Below are positions 63,528 to 64,000 of a stretch of DNA of 64,000 nt, in pieces. The notes under the pieces are model-generated. The model saw only the letters and a list, made by a program, of their open reading frames with translations, did not search any database and was not told where the DNA came from. Source of the DNA: Pyropia yezoensis (lineage: Eukaryota > Rhodophyta > Bangiophyceae > Bangiales > Bangiaceae); the NCBI GenBank assembly GCA_009829735.1, contig CM020618.1, positions 40,229,030 through 40,293,029 of the forward strand, written 5' to 3'. The translations under genes were made by a program, and so were the position numbers. Position 1 is the first letter of the stretch; every line of letters begins with the position of its first letter.

Positions 63528-63663
63528 ACCAACCTTGACCGACTCGGTGAGGTTGAGCACGGGGGGGGACACGACCCGCTCCCCCTCCGACGACAACCAA
63601 CCTTGACCGACTCGGTGAGGTAGAGCAAGGGGGGGGGACACGACCCACACCCCCCACCGACAA
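63528..63663. repeat. Two 68-bp tandem units upstream of antisense ORF
   Basis: Direct units starting at 63528 and 63596 (ACCAACCTTGACCGACTCGG, then TGAGGT, a G run and ACACGACCC). Related GACACGACCC/CGACAACGAAG pieces recur to about 63770. They lie just upstream of the antisense start, where its promoter or leader would be. Confidence 0.65.
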
Positions 63664-64000
63664 CGAAGAAGCCCGACACAAGGGGCAGCGCGGGGAAGAC
63701 ACAACCCCGCCAACGAGGACAAAGGGGGGGGAACACGACCCGCGCCCCCACCGACAACGAAGACGCCCGACACAGGGGCGGAAGGGGGAAGACACCACCC
63801 CAACCAACGACACCAACCGCACGGCGGGAAGAGACAGACCCGCCGACGCGAGGGAGCAGCGGCGGGAAGGCACACACCCGCCCGCACACACGAAGGGGAG
63901 AGAAGACCCCGCACCGGCGGCCGAGTCCCACCGCCGGCGACCGAGTGCAACACCCCCAACTCGGGGTGCGCACACCCCTCAACCCTGACTAGAAAGGGGG

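Larger units (their letters stand above)
54829..64000 (+). mobile_element. Ty3/gypsy chromovirus inserted in the copia element
   Basis: Parts in order: 5' LTR (54829-55367), a primer-binding-site candidate starting TGGTGG at 55370, an untranslated leader, gag, pol with a C-terminal chromodomain, then a long antisense reading frame. The 3' LTR is beyond the window. It splits the gag region of the copia element, so it is the younger of the two. The visible coding parts look whole. Its base composition is far closer to balanced than the surrounding host DNA. ATCAT next to the left edge (54824-54828) should be repeated after the 3' LTR. Confidence 0.85.

Noticed and set aside
1-64000. CRISPR arrays, rRNA genes, bacterial operons
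   Set aside because: No regularly spaced direct repeats with unique spacers, no rRNA-like sequence, and introns show a eukaryotic nuclear origin.

Overview
The window is nuclear DNA from a very GC-rich eukaryote. Spliced genes with GT-AG introns (TFIIA gamma, complex III subunit 7) rule out a prokaryote. Third codon positions are almost all G or C, alanine, glycine and proline runs are everywhere, and long poly-C/poly-G tracts occur inside and outside genes. The gene content (a secreted GH16 wall-polysaccharide enzyme, an AlkB-type membrane hydroxylase, a possible plastid-targeted protein, few introns) together with this composition fits a bangiophyte red alga such as Porphyra/Pyropia best. 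That assignment is inference; another GC-rich alga is possible.

Layout. 1-5 kb: low-complexity DNA, an orphan low-GC reading frame and a decayed copy of a multi-pass membrane protein gene. 6.6-15.3 kb: a small secreted Cys-rich protein (+), a WD40-RING-kinase-like fusion (-) and a TBC Rab-GAP of the TBC1D15/Gyp7 type (-). 15.9-17.7 kb: an unrecognised interrupted gene with a transit-peptide-like leader (+). 17.9-21.9 kb: a fragment and then an intact copy of the membrane protein family, separated by a diverged tandem duplication. 23.8-25.1 kb: GH16 (-). 25-28.7 kb: mostly non-coding, with a short Tc1/mariner-like remnant. 30.3-35.1 kb: an armadillo-repeat gene (-) divergent from the complex III subunit QCR7 (+). 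36.3-37.9 kb: AlkB-like hydroxylase (+). 40.1-46.8 kb: a complete-looking CACTA/EnSpm-type DNA transposon with matching ends, a 3-bp target duplication, subterminal repeats and a transposase gene. 47.9-49.1 kb: TFIIA gamma (-). 50.7-54.8 kb: a Ty1/copia element (-), interrupted by a Ty3/gypsy chromovirus (54.8 kb to beyond the window end) that carries a long antisense reading frame after pol.

The host genes are unrelated housekeeping or cell-surface functions and do not form a pathway. The right-hand 24 kb is dominated by mobile elements. Points most worth a second look are the three-copy membrane protein family, the WD40-RING-pseudokinase fusion, the CACTA element with its GATATC-centred subterminal repeats, the antisense gene of the chromovirus, and the recurring change of reading frame at homopolymer C/G tracts in at least four otherwise conserved genes, which may be assembly error rather than biology.
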